Shown: in pieces, positions 1 to 17,557 of the stretch | Position numbering within the stretch: the stretch's first letter is position 1 | How the letters are laid out: each line of letters starts with the position of its first letter | Assembly (NCBI GenBank): GCA_002914845.1 | Contig: JXTC01000665.1 | Coordinates: forward strand, 11,101-75,100 | Direction of reading: 5' to 3' | DNA length: 64,000 nt | Source: Trema orientale | Taxonomy: Eukaryota > Streptophyta > Magnoliopsida > Rosales > Cannabaceae | Notes under the pieces: model-generated | What the model was told of the DNA's origin: nothing | Database searches by the model: none | The model's input: only the letters and a program-made list of their open reading frames with translations | Position numbers and translations under genes: made by a program

Positions 1-1364
1 CCTAACCTAGCTATTTTGGGTGCTAGGAATCCAACGAAGAGGTCCGTTCGTGGAATTGAAGTTCCGGTGATAAGTCGACCTTTCGCAAGAGGACGATCGA
101 GGGCTCGGAATTGGTTCCCGACCCTCCGGGCGATCGTCAACGATACCTTGAGGACTCAATAGCGTAGAATCGCTATTCCGGTGAGGTAGGGGTTCAATTA
201 TCGAGTTTTCTACTTATTTTGTTTTGAATTATGCATTATGACCTATTTCTTGAAATTATCGATTTTCATGGATTTTATGAATTTGATTGGATATCTGGTG
301 GATATTTGAACTGTTGAAATGTATTAGATTATTCTGGGATCGGTTTGTATGATTTTTATGCAGGTTAAAAATTTTGATTTTGGGAAAATACAGCCGTTAT
401 GCTGCCCAATTTTCTGTAAATCCCAGAATAATACCAAATGAGTTTTAAAGCATGATTTCTTGATATACTTGATGCATGGTTACTACACACTTTATGATAT
501 GTTGTACCTACCATAGGATCACACACTTGAGTTCCATTTTAGCATCATGGTATTTAGATCGCTGGCGAGTTGCTGCAGCGCTAGGTGAGAGACCTAGGCC
601 CCTGCGCAGGTTTTGCTGACACACCTCCGGGTAGTGTCAGGATACTGGGTACCTCTGTTCAAGAGGTATTACAGGACTGTGATGAGAGAATGGGAGCTCA
701 TAGATATACTTATACTTGGTTGATTTATGATATGTACAACATGATTATGAATATGATTATGAACATGGTGATTTTGGTTTTGGTTTTGATTTTGAATATG
801 TGGTTGTACTCGAATATTTGTAAACTTATTTTACAACTGGATTTTGGAAAGGTACTAACCATGCAGGTTTCAAAAGTTGCATTCATACTAAAAAGGTAAT
901 TGAATTCCTACTGAGCATGTAAATGCTCACCCCCCTTTATCATTCCCCTCTCAGGTGATGTACAGTGTGATTTGAGCAACTCCGGAGCGGAGTGACTAGG
1001 ACTGGAAGATTGTTCTAGTTTGATAGTTGGTAATTATTCAATAACTCATTTTGGAACTGTAATAACACTTAAGGCCCATACTTTGGGATATAGCCTGTAT
1101 TATCTATTATGCCTACTTGTGATGACAATGGTGATGCATGTCTATGTTTTATTACTATCATTAACAGTCTATATCTAGTGGTGATCACAAACTGTGGGAA
1201 TTTACAATTTAAACTATTTTTATAATCTTTATAGAAGCTGTCGTTTTTCAACTAGTTATCGTTTTTCTAAAGAATTGCAGTTTCTAAAATTTTTTAACAA
1301 TAAATTATGAATTTCCATTGTGAAATTCCCATTCTGCCACTGGCCCGGGGTTTGGGTCATGACA
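1..1364 (+). mobile_element. Ty3-gypsy-like LTR, 3' part (fossil)
   Basis: The block ends at a CA (TCATGACA, about 1357-1364), followed a few bases later by TGGTATGGCAT, which resembles the initiator-Met tRNA primer-binding site of plant LTR elements. Inside are features typical of long plant gypsy LTRs: a stretch around 174-190 reading GGTGAGGTAGG, and alternating GC-rich and AT-rich parts. The left end lies outside the window. No gag or pol coding sequence follows, so this is a solo or remnant LTR. The family assignment is inferred from structure, without a database match. Confidence 0.5.
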
Positions 1365-1600
1365 CTTAGTGGTATGGCATACCGTGAATAAGTTCATAGT
1401 TATGGGTTCGAGTAGTGGGTGGCCCTCTTATGGGCCTTGAACGCCAATACACTACTCGATGTAGAGTACCACATCCCCACGTACGGAGTAAGAAACATTC
1501 GGTGGGGCTGGGGTGACACTCTCCTCTCCCGAGGGGTAGGGCTGTAATGCCCAGGATTAGTATGTACTATGTACGATCGACCTCCCGAACTTTTAGCAAG
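1365..1600 (+). mobile_element. Leader-like sequence after the gypsy-type LTR (fossil)
   Basis: This is GC-richer DNA directly after the LTR end, starting with a primer-binding-site-like TGGTATGGCAT. It looks like the untranslated leader that normally sits between a gypsy LTR and gag. It stops at an A-rich tract near 1600, and no retroviral-type coding sequence is found beyond it. Low confidence, because the call rests on position and composition. Confidence 0.35.
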
Positions 1601-1922
1601 CCAAAAAAAAGAAAAAAAGAAAAAATAGAATAGGTACATTTACTTTTTGCTCCATTCAATTCTTAGTTACTCAAAGGCTTTCATACATAGCAATTCTAAG
1701 ATAACAGTATAACTTTTTAACATATTTTTTTTATAAAATATATATATATATATAAGAAACCGCAGCCTAATTACCTTCAATGGACTGTAAATTATAATCA
1801 AATTTAGTGACATCTACATATAATTTATCTGCATATATTGAAGAATGGAACAAAACTATATAAACAAGACTTTACGAGAAAAATGGAATCTACCATATAA
1901 ACAAGAGTTCTTATTAATTTAT

Positions 1923-2296
1923 GGGATAATATCATTATTATACCTGGATTTTGATACTTTGTTCAGTTTATACCTTCTGTTTTAGTTATTATCAACATTG
2001 ACCCTTAGATTTAAAATCAGTTACAAATTTATACTTCGTCGCTAATTTAGAGCAGTTAATTTACTAAGATTAATTTACTAAGATGATTTAATAAACTTAT
2101 TCTCGGATCAGTTTTTATATGGTTTATTTTCAATTTTTTAAACGGTAACTTGGTAAATTAACTGTTCCAAATTAGTGTTACGGTATAAATTTGTAACAGA
2201 TTTTAAATCTAAAGGTCAATATTGATAATAACTAAAACATAAAGGTATAATTTGAACAAAGTGTCAAAATACAGAATATAAAAGTGATAATATCCC
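1923..2296. repeat. Foldback MITE with ~145-bp arms
   Basis: The element begins GGGATAATATCATTATTATA and ends with the inverted counterpart (…GTGATAATATCCC). The two arms, about 1923-2068 and 2150-2296, can be aligned as inverted copies over nearly their whole length, leaving only a short spacer, so the DNA could fold into one long imperfect hairpin. No coding capacity is present. TTAT before and TTAA after the element hint at a TA/TTA-type target duplication, but this is not exact. Confidence 0.75.
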
Positions 2297-4164
2297 TTAA
2301 TATATATCAAAGGTTCAACTGGTGACCCAAATATTTGATTAAAATAGGCCGACACAAATGGGCCCAAATTGAAAAATGCTAGATATTAAAAGGGCTAAAT
2401 TTTGGATCATACTTTGCAAAATAGCCGTTTTCAAATATTGTTAAAAAATAGCCAAATTTTGAATATTATTTAAAAATCACCGTTTTTTATATTTAATATA
2501 TCAAAATATATTGATTTATTTTTCAAAAAATTAATTTACTTTTTCAAAAATAGATTAACTAAAAAAGGCCCATTTATCAAAATAAAATTATAGAATTGTC
2601 ATTCATTAAATAAGTGTAAAAAAATGTCCACTTTTTAAACTGATCTTAAAAAAAGGCCATAATACTCGTATTAGAATGGTACTGATCATGATGTGAACCC
2701 CAATTTAAATTTCTATATACCGATTATAAGTTGTTATGTAAAGATGTGTAATCAAATCTTGCTTTATAACATGTACGTAAATTCGTAATACGTACGTCCC
2801 GAAATTAATATGTGAAACTATGATTTTATTTTCTAATCCAATAAATAAATATCATCAATCATGCACATTATTTTAAATATGTATACTGTTGTGGATCATA
2901 AAAACTAGGAAAAATATTTACCGCCAGAAAATCCTTTTTCTTTTTTCCCAAAAACGAAAGTGAGAAAAAAAATGGTGAGATGAAAAAGGGGGGGTTAAAA
3001 CACGTTCGTGCATGACACGTTTACCGAAGACGTATAGGATGCTTCTGCATGGGATTAAACGACGAAACGCTCTCCCATTGGGTCGGTGCACCTTACAAGA
3101 AATCATGATCTTATAATTGCCTTCTTAAAGCTCGAGTGCGGGCCCCACACAGTTGTAACTTTTCTCTGCTTTTTATAAGAGGTGAAAAAGAAAAGGAAAA
3201 GAAGAAGCTTAATAATAACTATTTTTTTAAAAGAAAAAAAGAAAAATGAAAAGACGAAGAAACCAAGTAGATTTGATTTCGTTTTTGGTTGGATTTGGGG
3301 AACCAAACAAAAAACAAGCGATGCCCGAGGTGAAAAATTAAATCATCAAAGGTTCAAATCAAAATGAGAGCTTAGCCTTTTACTTATTTATGCATTCTTA
3401 TTTATTTCTTTTTTTCTATCTTGTTAAATTGGTCATCTTTTGGTATGAAAAGAGAATCTGATACCTAACTCCATGCCTAATTGGCTTCACTTTTATGAAT
3501 ATATAGATCTACTTTTTACGCTTGAAAAGAGAAAACTGACCATTAACAAGTTGAAGTCAAATAATCTCGAACTGAAACATCAAAGCCAGTTAAGATTAGC
3601 TTGGATAAGACATCGATCCTATGGACGGCCTAAATTAATTATGGACTTTTAAGTTGGCCTATATGTGTCCGTATAAAGGGAAAAAAACAAATGAAAAGGA
3701 AAAGGGCAATAAAAAGCAAAAGAAGATTGGTTGATGAGCACTTGAGCACTAGCTATAGTTGCATTATTTATGTATACCATAATACCTTGATAAGGACTTT
3801 GAACCAATTACACTTTGCCATTTATCAACATCATGGATTAGGACCATTGTAACCTAATTACTTACCAGAGAGAGATTAATCATGGCTTGGTTTTCCATTC
3901 ACTCCAAGAAAATGATATATTAGTCAAGTCATTGACTTTTTTTTAGGGGGAAGGGTGGGATGACTAGATTGTGTAATTGGGTGGTGCCTTTTCTAAGAAA
4001 CGATCAAAATTTTTGGCTCCAAATATTTTCCTTTACATATTGCTCCAACTTTTTTTTTTTTTTTCCTGGTCAATTGATCGATAAGACTTGGACCGACCCA
4101 CTAATGGAAAGTATAACACAGATACATATTGCCATGTTACAGTATTACATAATGGAACCCTTTT
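2297..4164. other. Intergenic AT-rich DNA, no gene seen
   Basis: No supportable gene is present. Around 2400-2560 there are repeated phrases of the AAAATAGCC kind that look like degraded MITE sequence. 2940-3370 is purine/pyrimidine-tract rich. The last few hundred bases lie downstream of the CKX7 stop codon and should contain its 3' UTR and polyadenylation site. Confidence 0.5.
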
Positions 4165-9540
<5,376 letters not shown>

Positions 9541-9569
9541 TTTTTTTTTTTGAATGAAAATGACTTATA

Positions 9570-10020
9570 TTAAACATATAAATCGTTCAGAGTGAATAAC
9601 AAAATTGCCAGAGGCATACAATCAGTCCAGATTCTATCACTGGGAATGTTAAGAGCCAATCCAGCTAGACAATAGGCCACTTTGTTCCCATTTCTGGGGA
9701 TAAAAAGACAGGTACCAAGGTTACCTGACTTACAAGGAGACTTAATATCTAGATAAATAGGAGCAAGAGAGGCCGAGGGAAAACTTGATGTCAAACCTTC
9801 CACCATTCTCAGGGCATCACGTTCGAAAAGAAAGATTGGAATGCCAGCTTGACCCGCGAGGAGAAGACCTTCACGAACTGCAAGCAGTTCCACAGCTTTG
9901 ACACTAAAACGACCAGGGATTTTCTTAGATATTGCCGCAACAACCTGCCCAGTATGTTTACGAATAACCGCTCCCACACCTATATGGCAATCCCCTGACA
10001 GCGGCGTCCATATTTAGTTT
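9570..10020 (-). pseudogene. LINE RNase H domain remnant
   Basis: A 135-codon open stretch on the minus strand (9977-9570) reads GAVIRKHTGQVVAAISKK and then GRFSVKAVELLAVREGLLLA. This is the pattern of the RNase H domain at the C terminus of plant L1-type polyproteins (RVT_3 family). It is the last coding part before the A tail at 9541. Upstream, 10020-10460 (minus) should hold the zf-RVT region and is more broken. It is part of the LINE, not a host gene. Confidence 0.75.
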
Positions 10021-11548
10021 GTATTGGTTGAAAAGGGAGGCGACCATGATGTTTTTGAGGGAGATCGGGGGGTCGACTGCAAAGGGACTGAGGTTCGAGG
10101 AGTTTAGTATTCGGCCAGAAAAACATTCACGAAGGAGATTTGGAGAACTGCCAGCTTAGAGTTACCACCATGAGCGACTTGATTTCTATCATTCCAAATG
10201 CACCGGAGAATAACACAACACCGTTCAAAGGCCGAGCGAGTGAGTGAGTGGAACATTCCCAGTAAACACTCGGAAATCTGTTCATGGACAACTGTTTTGA
10301 TAACATTCTATACCTATGATAATTTCTAGAGCTTCTTTGCAATGGGCCATGAAAAAAGTGCATGGGAGATGGATTCCATAGCACCACATTTAGCACACCA
10401 AAGAAGAATATTAATCTGTCTTCAGAGCAAGTTATAATTCGTAGGGAGGCCTCCATGGAAAGTTCTCCCGATGAAGATTTTAATTTTCAGGAGAATATTA
10501 AGCTTCCAGAAAACCTTCCACCACCAGTTGGTAGGTTGAGAGCAAGATATCAAAGAGAGAATGTACTCTTAAAGTAAACGTCTGTATCCACTACGCACTG
10601 AGTAACAGCCATTTTCCTCATAATGCCAAATAAGACAATCAGGTTGGTCCATAAACAAAGTAGAGTGGTAACTATGCAGTCTTGGTCCATTGGAGAGAAC
10701 CAAAGTCTGAGTTTTGATGGGTCCTACTCACCCTCCTCCAGAAAAAAATCTTTAACTCTGATGTTCTCAATTTCTAGATGGTTGATCGGTTGAAAGTTGA
10801 ATGACCTTGGGAGCCAAGGGTCTTTAAAAGGTCTAACAATAAGACTATTACCGATTCTCAATCTAATGCCTTTTTGAATCAACTTTCTCCCTTATAGTAT
10901 GCTTTTCCAAAGGAATGAGGATCATTTCTTATTAGTGGCTTCCAAAAAACTACCAGATCGAAAGTATTTTTCTTTTAGAATACGAGTAGATAAGGATTGG
11001 GGTTCCTGGAGTATACGCCAAGCCTGTTTCGCCACAAGGATTTGGTTAAACATGCACAGGTCGCGAAAACCCAGCCCACCAAGGCCTTTCGGAAGGCGGA
11101 CTTTGTTCCATTTTATCTAGCTAACTTATTCTTCCCGTCTTTCAAACTCCACCAAAATTTGAGCATGATAGATTTAAGTTCATCACAAAGTGAGAGGGGA
11201 TTATGAAGATGGACATCACATAACTCAATACTGCTTATAGAACTGCTTTCACAAGAATCTCTCGACTGCCAGCTGAGAAGAGACCTTTTCTCCAACCTTG
11301 AACCTTCTTCCAAACTTGATCTTTTATGGAAGCAAAGGTTTTCTTTTTGTTTCTACCTACTACAGTTGGCAGCCCCAAATAAACTTTATTCAAATTGGCA
11401 TGTTGCTTTCTTAGAGTTGCTGGATTGATAATCTCTCCTTCAGGATAATATTAGAACTAAAGGTGATCGCCGATTTATCCAAATTAATTTTCTGACCCGG
11501 GGCTTTTTCATAAGTCTCTAGAATATCTTTCATAGCCATGCAATATTC

Positions 11549-12310
11549 CTATTTGGCATGAAGAAACACAATAGAATCATCGGCAAAAAACAGGTGACTA
11601 ACTCTCAAACCAGTCCTAACACATTGCATTCCTATGATCCGCCCTTTATCTTCTGTTGCTTGAATGAGAGAGGAAAAGCCTGCTGCACATAACAGAAATA
11701 AATAAGGGAAAGGGAAGCAGCCTTGTCTCAAGCCTCTGTAAGGGGTAACATAGCTACGGAGGATACTATTTATGATAAAATCAAAGCTAGTCATAGATAT
11801 GCAATCATAAATCATAGTAGACCAGTGAGTTGGGAAGCTCATTGCCTCCATGACCTTCCTCACAAAACACCACTCGACACGATCATAGGCATTGCTTATA
11901 TCTAACTTTTAGGCCAAAAAACCTTTGCTGCTATTAGTCTTCTTCTGGAGCGAGTGAAGCAATTCAAAAGCCGCCATTACATTATTGGTAATGAGTCTCC
12001 CTAGCACAAATGCACTCTGATTGGAGGAGATAAGCTCTGGTAGCATAGGTTTTAATCGATTGGCTATAGTCTTTGATACTTTTTTATACACTATATTACA
12101 CAAACTAATAGGGCAGAAATTAGCAACATATTTAGGATTCATCTTTTTTGGGATGAGAACAATCCTTCTATGGTTGACAGCCTTTACTGAATGATCGCCA
12201 TTTTATCACCTCAACGCAAGCTCTTGTGACTCTACCTCTAACTAACTCCCAGTACTTCTGAAAGAAGGCAGCGTGGAAGCCATCTGGCCCTGGGGCTTTT
12301 ATTGGCCCTA
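11549..12310 (-). pseudogene. LINE reverse transcriptase remnant
   Basis: Reading right to left on the minus strand, one sees KAPGPDGF (about 12300-12277), then NFCPISLCNIVYKKVSKTIA and NQSAFVLGRLITNNV (12142-11909), then GLRQGC and the catalytic LFFADDSIVF (11863-11549). These are the ordered palm and finger motifs of L1-type reverse transcriptase; the FADD box holds the metal-binding aspartates. The pieces lie in more than one frame with stops between them, so no enzyme can be made. Confidence 0.85.
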
Positions 12311-12371
12311 TACCCGAGAGAACACTGAATACGTCATCCTCTGAAAAGGGTCGATTAAGCAGAGCTATATT

Positions 12372-12542
12372 TGTTAGATTATATTTAGGTTTTTATTATT
12401 TATCTTTAGTGAGGGTATTTTAGTCTTTTTATTATCTATTTGTTAGTCTATATAAACTCTTTTTCTGATGTATTTTCTAAGTACTTTGCAATAAGTAACC
12501 TTAGTTGTTTATTTCTCTCCAATTCAATTTTTAAAGTTATCA
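12372..12542 (+). repeat. 5' LTR of the copia fossil
   Basis: A 171-bp terminal repeat runs from TGTTAGATT to TTATCA and is followed at once by the primer-binding site TGGTATCAAGAGC. A TATAAA-like box (TATATAAACTC) lies in its second half. It pairs with 13483-13652. Confidence 0.93.
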
Positions 12543-12599
12543 TGGTATCAAGAGCTAGGTTTTTTTAAAAAATTTGAAGAGAGTTTAATCTCATTCACA

Positions 12600-12917
12600 G
12601 CTTTCGCGGATCCAACGGTTGCAAAAATGACTACAGTTCGCACCATTATTGCAGTTACTTCTATTCGTTGGTGGAATATTTCTCAGATGGATGTGAAAAA
12701 TGCCTTCTTAAATGGTGATCTTCAAGAAGAAGTCTATGTGGTTCCCCCTTCTGGTATTTCTCATAATCCTGGTGAAGTTTGCAAGCCTAGAAAAGCACTT
12801 TATGGTCTCAAACAGGCACCTTGAGCATGGTTTGAAAAGTTCTCTACTGTGATTACTTCTCTTGGCTTCTCTCCTAGTTATCATGATTCAGCTTTATTTG
12901 TCAAGTGTACTTCAGCT
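12600..12917 (+). pseudogene. Copia reverse transcriptase remnant (fossil)
   Basis: The translated region contains SQMDVKNAFLNGDLQEEVYV and ALYGLKQAP, hallmark motifs of Ty1-copia reverse transcriptase. Only a small part of the domain remains before the assembly gap. The copia assignment is firm; it is not functional. Confidence 0.9.
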
Positions 12918-13009
12918 NNNNNNNNNNNNNNNNNNNNNNNNNNNNNNNNNNNNNNNNNNNNNNNNNNNNNNNNNNNNNNNNNNNNNNNNNNNNNNNNNNN
13001 NNNNNNNNN
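12918..13009. other. Assembly gap (92 N)
   Basis: A run of N inside the copia fossil, between its reverse transcriptase and RNase H remains. Its true length is unknown. Confidence 0.99.
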
Positions 13010-13469
13010 ATGCTGATTGGGCGAGTGATCCTACTGATCGTAAGTCTACAACAGGATTTTGTGTCTTTTTGGGTGATTCTCTTATTTCTTGGAAGAGCAA
13101 AAAATAAGATATTGTATCTAGATCTTCCACAGATCGAAGTATCGTGCTATGGCCTCTACCACTTGTGAGATAGTTTGGTTGCGTTGGTTGCTTGCTGATA
13201 TGGGTGTTTTTCTGTCTCGTCCCATGCCATTATATTGTGACAATAAGAGTGCTATTCAGATTGCACATAATTCCGTCTTCCATGAGCGGACTAAACACAT
13301 CGAGATTGATTGTCATATTGTTCGTCATCACTATCAGATTGGCACATTCATTTTGCCTTTTGTCTCTTCTACTATACAGATTGCTGACTTGTTTACAAAG
13401 GCACATACGACCTCACGTTTTCGATTCTTGTTTAACAAACTCTCGATACTTTTAGCAGCTGCATCGTGA
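13010..13469 (+). pseudogene. Copia RNase H remnant (fossil)
   Basis: Motifs [32 protein letters not shown] and ERTKHIEIDCHIVR are diagnostic of the Ty1-copia RNase H domain, which sits at the end of pol just before the 3' LTR, as here. The domain is broken. Confidence 0.9.
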
Positions 13470-13482
13470 GTTTGAAAGGGGA

Positions 13483-13652
13483 TGTTAGATTATATTTAGG
13501 TTTTTATTATTTATCTTTAGTGAGGGTATTTTAGTCTTTTTATTATCTGTTTGTTAGTTTATATAAACTCTTTTTTTATATATTTTCTAAGTGCTTTGTA
13601 ATATGAAACCCTAGTTGTTTATTTCTGTCCAATTTAATTCTTAAAGTTATCA
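13483..13652 (+). repeat. 3' LTR of the copia fossil
   Basis: The 170-bp partner of the 5' LTR, preceded by the purine tract AAAGGGGA and followed by the ATATT target duplication. Confidence 0.93.
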
Positions 13653-13699
13653 ATATTATCCTGTGATAGTCTTGCTCGAATGGGGCAGGCACATATGTT

Positions 13700-14340
13700 G
13701 AGTTCCTGAGGGTTCGCGACTTTTGAACATATTATAGAAGTAGTCCTCTAGAATCTCTACTATCTCATTAGAATCTGAGTGCCAGGTCCCATCTTTGTCT
13801 CGAAGCTTGGAGATTTGGTTCTTGCATTCCCTGTTAGAGGCTTTGTTGTGGAAGAATTTAGTGTTACGATCTCCGGATGTGAGCCACTCTGCTCAGGAAT
13901 GTTCTTTCCAGTATTCCTATTCTCTATTTAAAAGTACCTCAATTTCCCTTTCCAATCCCTTGATCTCGGTTATGGAATTATCACAGTCATATTTTTTGTA
14001 GAGTTTTTCAAGCCTCCGTTTTTCCACAGTGCTTTCCGCCAACTCCCGAACTTGTCAGAGCTCCATTTTTTAAAAGCATCACCATAGCCCTCTAACTGGG
14101 TTTTGATATCACTGAATGGGTCATCGTCAACCTGTAAAATTCCCTAAGATCCCCAGTTATTTTTAACGACCTCCCAGCAGTCAGCTTCTTTGAGCCAAAA
14201 TAGTTCAAAGCGGAAGGGCCTCGACCCTATATGAGGAAGGGCTGCAACAGCCCCCAAGAGCTTCAAACACAAGGATCTGTGGTCAGATTTAGAGAAGCCT
14301 ATATTTTCTATAACAGCGTTTGGAAAAAGACTCCTCTATG
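13700..14340 (-). pseudogene. LINE endonuclease end and linker remnant
   Basis: On the minus strand the sequence encodes SLFPNAVIENIGFSKSDH near 14330-14275, where SDH is the final catalytic motif of the L1 AP-type endonuclease. It continues with RPFRFELFWLKE and later WLTSGDRNTKFFH (about 13889-13849), the conserved linker before the reverse transcriptase. Several stops occur. Homology fades at about 14340, which I take as the 5' truncation point typical of LINE insertions. Confidence 0.75.
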
Positions 14341-15066
14341 CATTCATGTCATCATGCGATATGATGCTCTTTATCATTTTTACTTTATAAAGCTATTTAG
14401 AATTTTTAGATCCTACAAATATTGAAAAATGTTAAAAAGAATTTATAGTACTAAACACCACAATTAATAGAGGTAATGGATCTCACATATGATCTTTCTG
14501 GTGCATCCCAAATCTTTAATAGTACGTGGTAGTGAGCACCACAGGCGCATAGTTTTTAAGGCTGTAAATGACAGTGCTGCCTTGCATTGCATAGTTAATT
14601 ATTGAAAGTCTTTACAAATTCAAGATATGATTTTATCATGTGCGATTGTGCTACATGAATAAATTGACATTTTTGACTTTCGAACAATTTAGATGGGTTA
14701 ACCTTTTAAAAGGGAAGAGTTATTTTCGACTCTAGAGTACTATGGGCAAAATAGTTATTTTCTCGAGAGAAGGAAAAAAAAACCGATCTAGGGGAAATTA
14801 ATTCATTTTGATGATTCTTTTAGTAAATTAATCTAGTATCAAACTCTTCCAAAACAAATTATTCTCATATGAAAATAGCCCTTAAATTTTGTAAGTACAT
14901 AATCCAAAAACTCAAAACTGTATATGTTTTACTAATTAGGCTCATTAAAGCAGTTGACAATTAGTACAAAATTCGTTGTCTTTTACTTTCCTCTTTCAAA
15001 TTTGAATCACGAATTTCAGCATATTAAAGATGCATAAAACTATGTAAAATGTGGCTGATAGATTTT

Positions 15067-15159
15067 TTATTGGTCGTTTATGTATATTATTAATTTCTTA
15101 TTGGTCGTTTATGTATATTATTAATTTCTTATTGGTCGTTTATGTATATTATTAATTTC
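15067..15159. repeat. Three perfect copies of a 31-bp tandem repeat
   Basis: The unit starts TTATTGGTCGTTTATGTATA and ends TTATTAATTTC. Copies at 15067-15097, 15098-15128 and 15129-15159 are identical. There are no spacers, so this is a simple minisatellite. Confidence 0.95.
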
Positions 15160-17365
15160 CCTAGTGCTTCAATTGCTGAAATTTTCTTTTTATTTAATTT
15201 CCGGCTGAAAATACTAACGCCACACCTTGCTAATAGAAGTCAACCATTATACTTCTTGAAATAAGACTTTGGGACTCTCTGACTCTATGAAGAATGAAAG
15301 GGTACTGGCCTAGCTAGTGAGTAGTGCTACTTAGTGGCAAAGATTTGCAGGCAACAACTAAAAGCCGTCCCCAACTATGCGCAGTAATAAAAATAAAAAT
15401 AATAATAAAAAAGGAAGAAAGAAATCTCCTTCACGCATGGGACAATATTAAACCATAAAAATTAATAAAAAAAGAAAAACCGGTTCCTAACTAGCCTAAT
15501 CTATTTTCAAGTCATAATACCTAACTGCTTAACCATTAATATTTCATTTAAATGTTGACATTGGAATGTTTCTATGTTTTTTAATTTAAGTCAACAATAA
15601 ATTAAACCCATAACTTCCTTAAAATTAAGATTTAATCTTGTACACACAATTTTGACGGCTTTTATTTGGCTTTAATTCATTCTCTTAACTTAGATCTAGA
15701 ATGTATAAATATAGAGGTCCCTGCTTTGGCTATATAGATTATAGAATATGTTACGTGTTAAGGGTGGTGTAATAAAATTTATTGGCAGAATTTGTTTTTG
15801 AGTAAATAAATTATTAATAATTTAAATTATAATAATTAAATGTAGAAAAAAAAAATCATTATGAAAATTCTATATAACTTAAAGAAGGTGGTTGAAATGG
15901 TTTGTCATACTATAGATTAACTATCGAGTACTGCATTCGAAAATATGATTCATAAACATTCAATTTCTTTATTCTTCAAGAACAATAATAACAATGTTAT
16001 TGTTTGTTGCAAGATTCAAAGACCGAACTTCAGCCTTTAAATAAATAATTTTGGAATATGAAAAAAAAAATCATATTGCTGGTATTGTTCCACGGCTAAA
16101 GCAAAATTAATGTTTCTATATGTTCTTGCGAATTCGAAACAAACATAATTTAATATGTTATATTTTAAAATTATTGCTAATTTTCCAATCTCAATGTTTT
16201 GGCTAAAGCAAATAAATATGATTTGTTATTGCAACAACTAAACTAATTCAATATGCAATATCATCTAGTTATTGCTGATTTCCGATCTTTACATTAAATG
16301 ACATTATGCTGTTAATTTTTAAAGTCACCATAGTTAAAACTTCCGAATGAAGCAAATATATATATATATATATATATTTTTAGAAATAAAGAAAATATTA
16401 TTGGAGCCAAAGAATTATACTGTAATGGTATAAACATATACCATATTGGAAGTGATTATTATTGTTTTATTTATTTTTTTAAATTTGGAGTGACACTTTG
16501 AACTTCAAAGCCAACCTACATAATAAGAGAGAGTGTGGTTAATTACCACGGAGCTATACTAACAGCCATTCGATCCCTTGTGAATATTCTGAATCACTGA
16601 ATTTATACATAATATATATACACATATTTACGTACCTTACCAGTAGTGAATACTTAGAATTTTAAATATAACACTCAAGATTCCATTAGATACTATTTAA
16701 TTCTCATATAATTTGAACTTGATATGAGATCATTGAGAACCCTCTTTCATTATAATTTAGTGTTGTTATATTTATCTTCGGGACAATGAATCAGAACTTT
16801 ACTACAGGTCGACATCTGGAGCACATACGTAACGTTGATTTAATAAGACGGTCATGCGACACGCGCGCCTGCCAAATATTTCATGTTTCTATGATTTTTT
16901 TTTCCTCCTCCGTCCATATATATATATATACAATCAGTTTTCTATGCTGTGCTTGTAAGAGCGATAATATAAGTTAATGGGGAAGCATTATAAATTATAA
17001 GCACCAAGATAGCTATAAAGTCAACCATTAAATAAAGAGATTACTTGTAATATAACGAAACGTTAGTTGAAAATATACATTAGACATTGTGAAGTAAATG
17101 CAAATCATAATATTGAAAAGAAAAGTCGTGAACCGAAATCCAAATAAATGAAATCAGACCAAAAGTCAAATACTATATTAATCTCTTAAATTATGGTTTC
17201 AATGTATAAAATTTCAAACCGACCAACACTCTATAGTAGCGAAACAAGTGCTAATTAATGTCAGCCGACTGATACTAACAAATTATACTTGAACTTTCAC
17301 GTTTTTTGCAATATCAATTAGTAAACGGCTAGTTATATACATATATTAAATATAGGAGGACTTCT

Positions 17366-17557
17366 CAATGATTACAATTTTTTTGTGACCATGAATGGAT
17401 ACTAAAAAAAGTAGTGATAGCATTAAATTTTTTCGATGGTAATAAATAGTATTAAATTTTTTTGGCCAACCACTAAACTAATTACCACCGTAGGATATCA
17501 GATCTAACGGCTTAAACTATTGTAACCATCCATGGGTAAATATTGTTGTAACCATTT
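17366..17557. repeat. Short MITE-like inverted repeat
   Basis: The left end ATGATTACAA…GACCATGAATGG and the right end CCATCCATGGGTAAATATTG…TTGTAACCAT are imperfect inverted copies of about 35 bp. The CCATGGATGG core resembles the termini of the MULE-type MITEs at 51220-52289 and 62576-63249. No clear target duplication was found. Confidence 0.4.

Larger units (their letters stand above)
12372..13652 (+). mobile_element. Ty1-copia element, internally deleted and broken, with two LTRs (fossil)
   Basis: LTRs at 12372-12542 and 13483-13652 each start TGTTAGATTATATTTAGG and end TTATCA. The direct repeat ATATT (12367-12371 and 13653-13657) is a perfect 5-bp target duplication. TGGTATCAAGAGC right after the 5' LTR is a Met-tRNA primer site, and AAAGGGGA before the 3' LTR is the polypurine tract. 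The remains of copia reverse transcriptase and RNase H lie inside. Gag, protease and integrase are absent and the element is broken. The LTRs differ at roughly a dozen of 170 positions, suggesting an age of a few million years at usual plant rates. It interrupts the LINE on the opposite strand. A 92-base assembly gap lies inside. Confidence 0.93.
9541..14340 (-). mobile_element. L1-type LINE, 5'-truncated and decayed, split by a copia insertion
   Basis: A non-LTR retrotransposon lies on the minus strand. From its 5' side (right) it shows the end of the AP endonuclease (SDH motif near 14270-14290), the linker motif GDRNTKFFH (about 13849-13889), the reverse transcriptase (KAPGPDGF near 12277-12300, PISLC, FADD), a region where the zf-RVT domain is expected, an RNase H domain and an A tail, seen as the T run at 9541-9551. 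The endonuclease N terminus and any ORF1 are missing beyond about 14340. Frames are interrupted many times, so it is inactive. The copia element at 12372-13652 interrupts it. A target-site duplication for the LINE was not found. Confidence 0.87.

Noticed and set aside
15067-15159. Possible CRISPR-like array
   Set aside because: The repeats are directly adjacent with no spacers, and the context is a plant nuclear genome.
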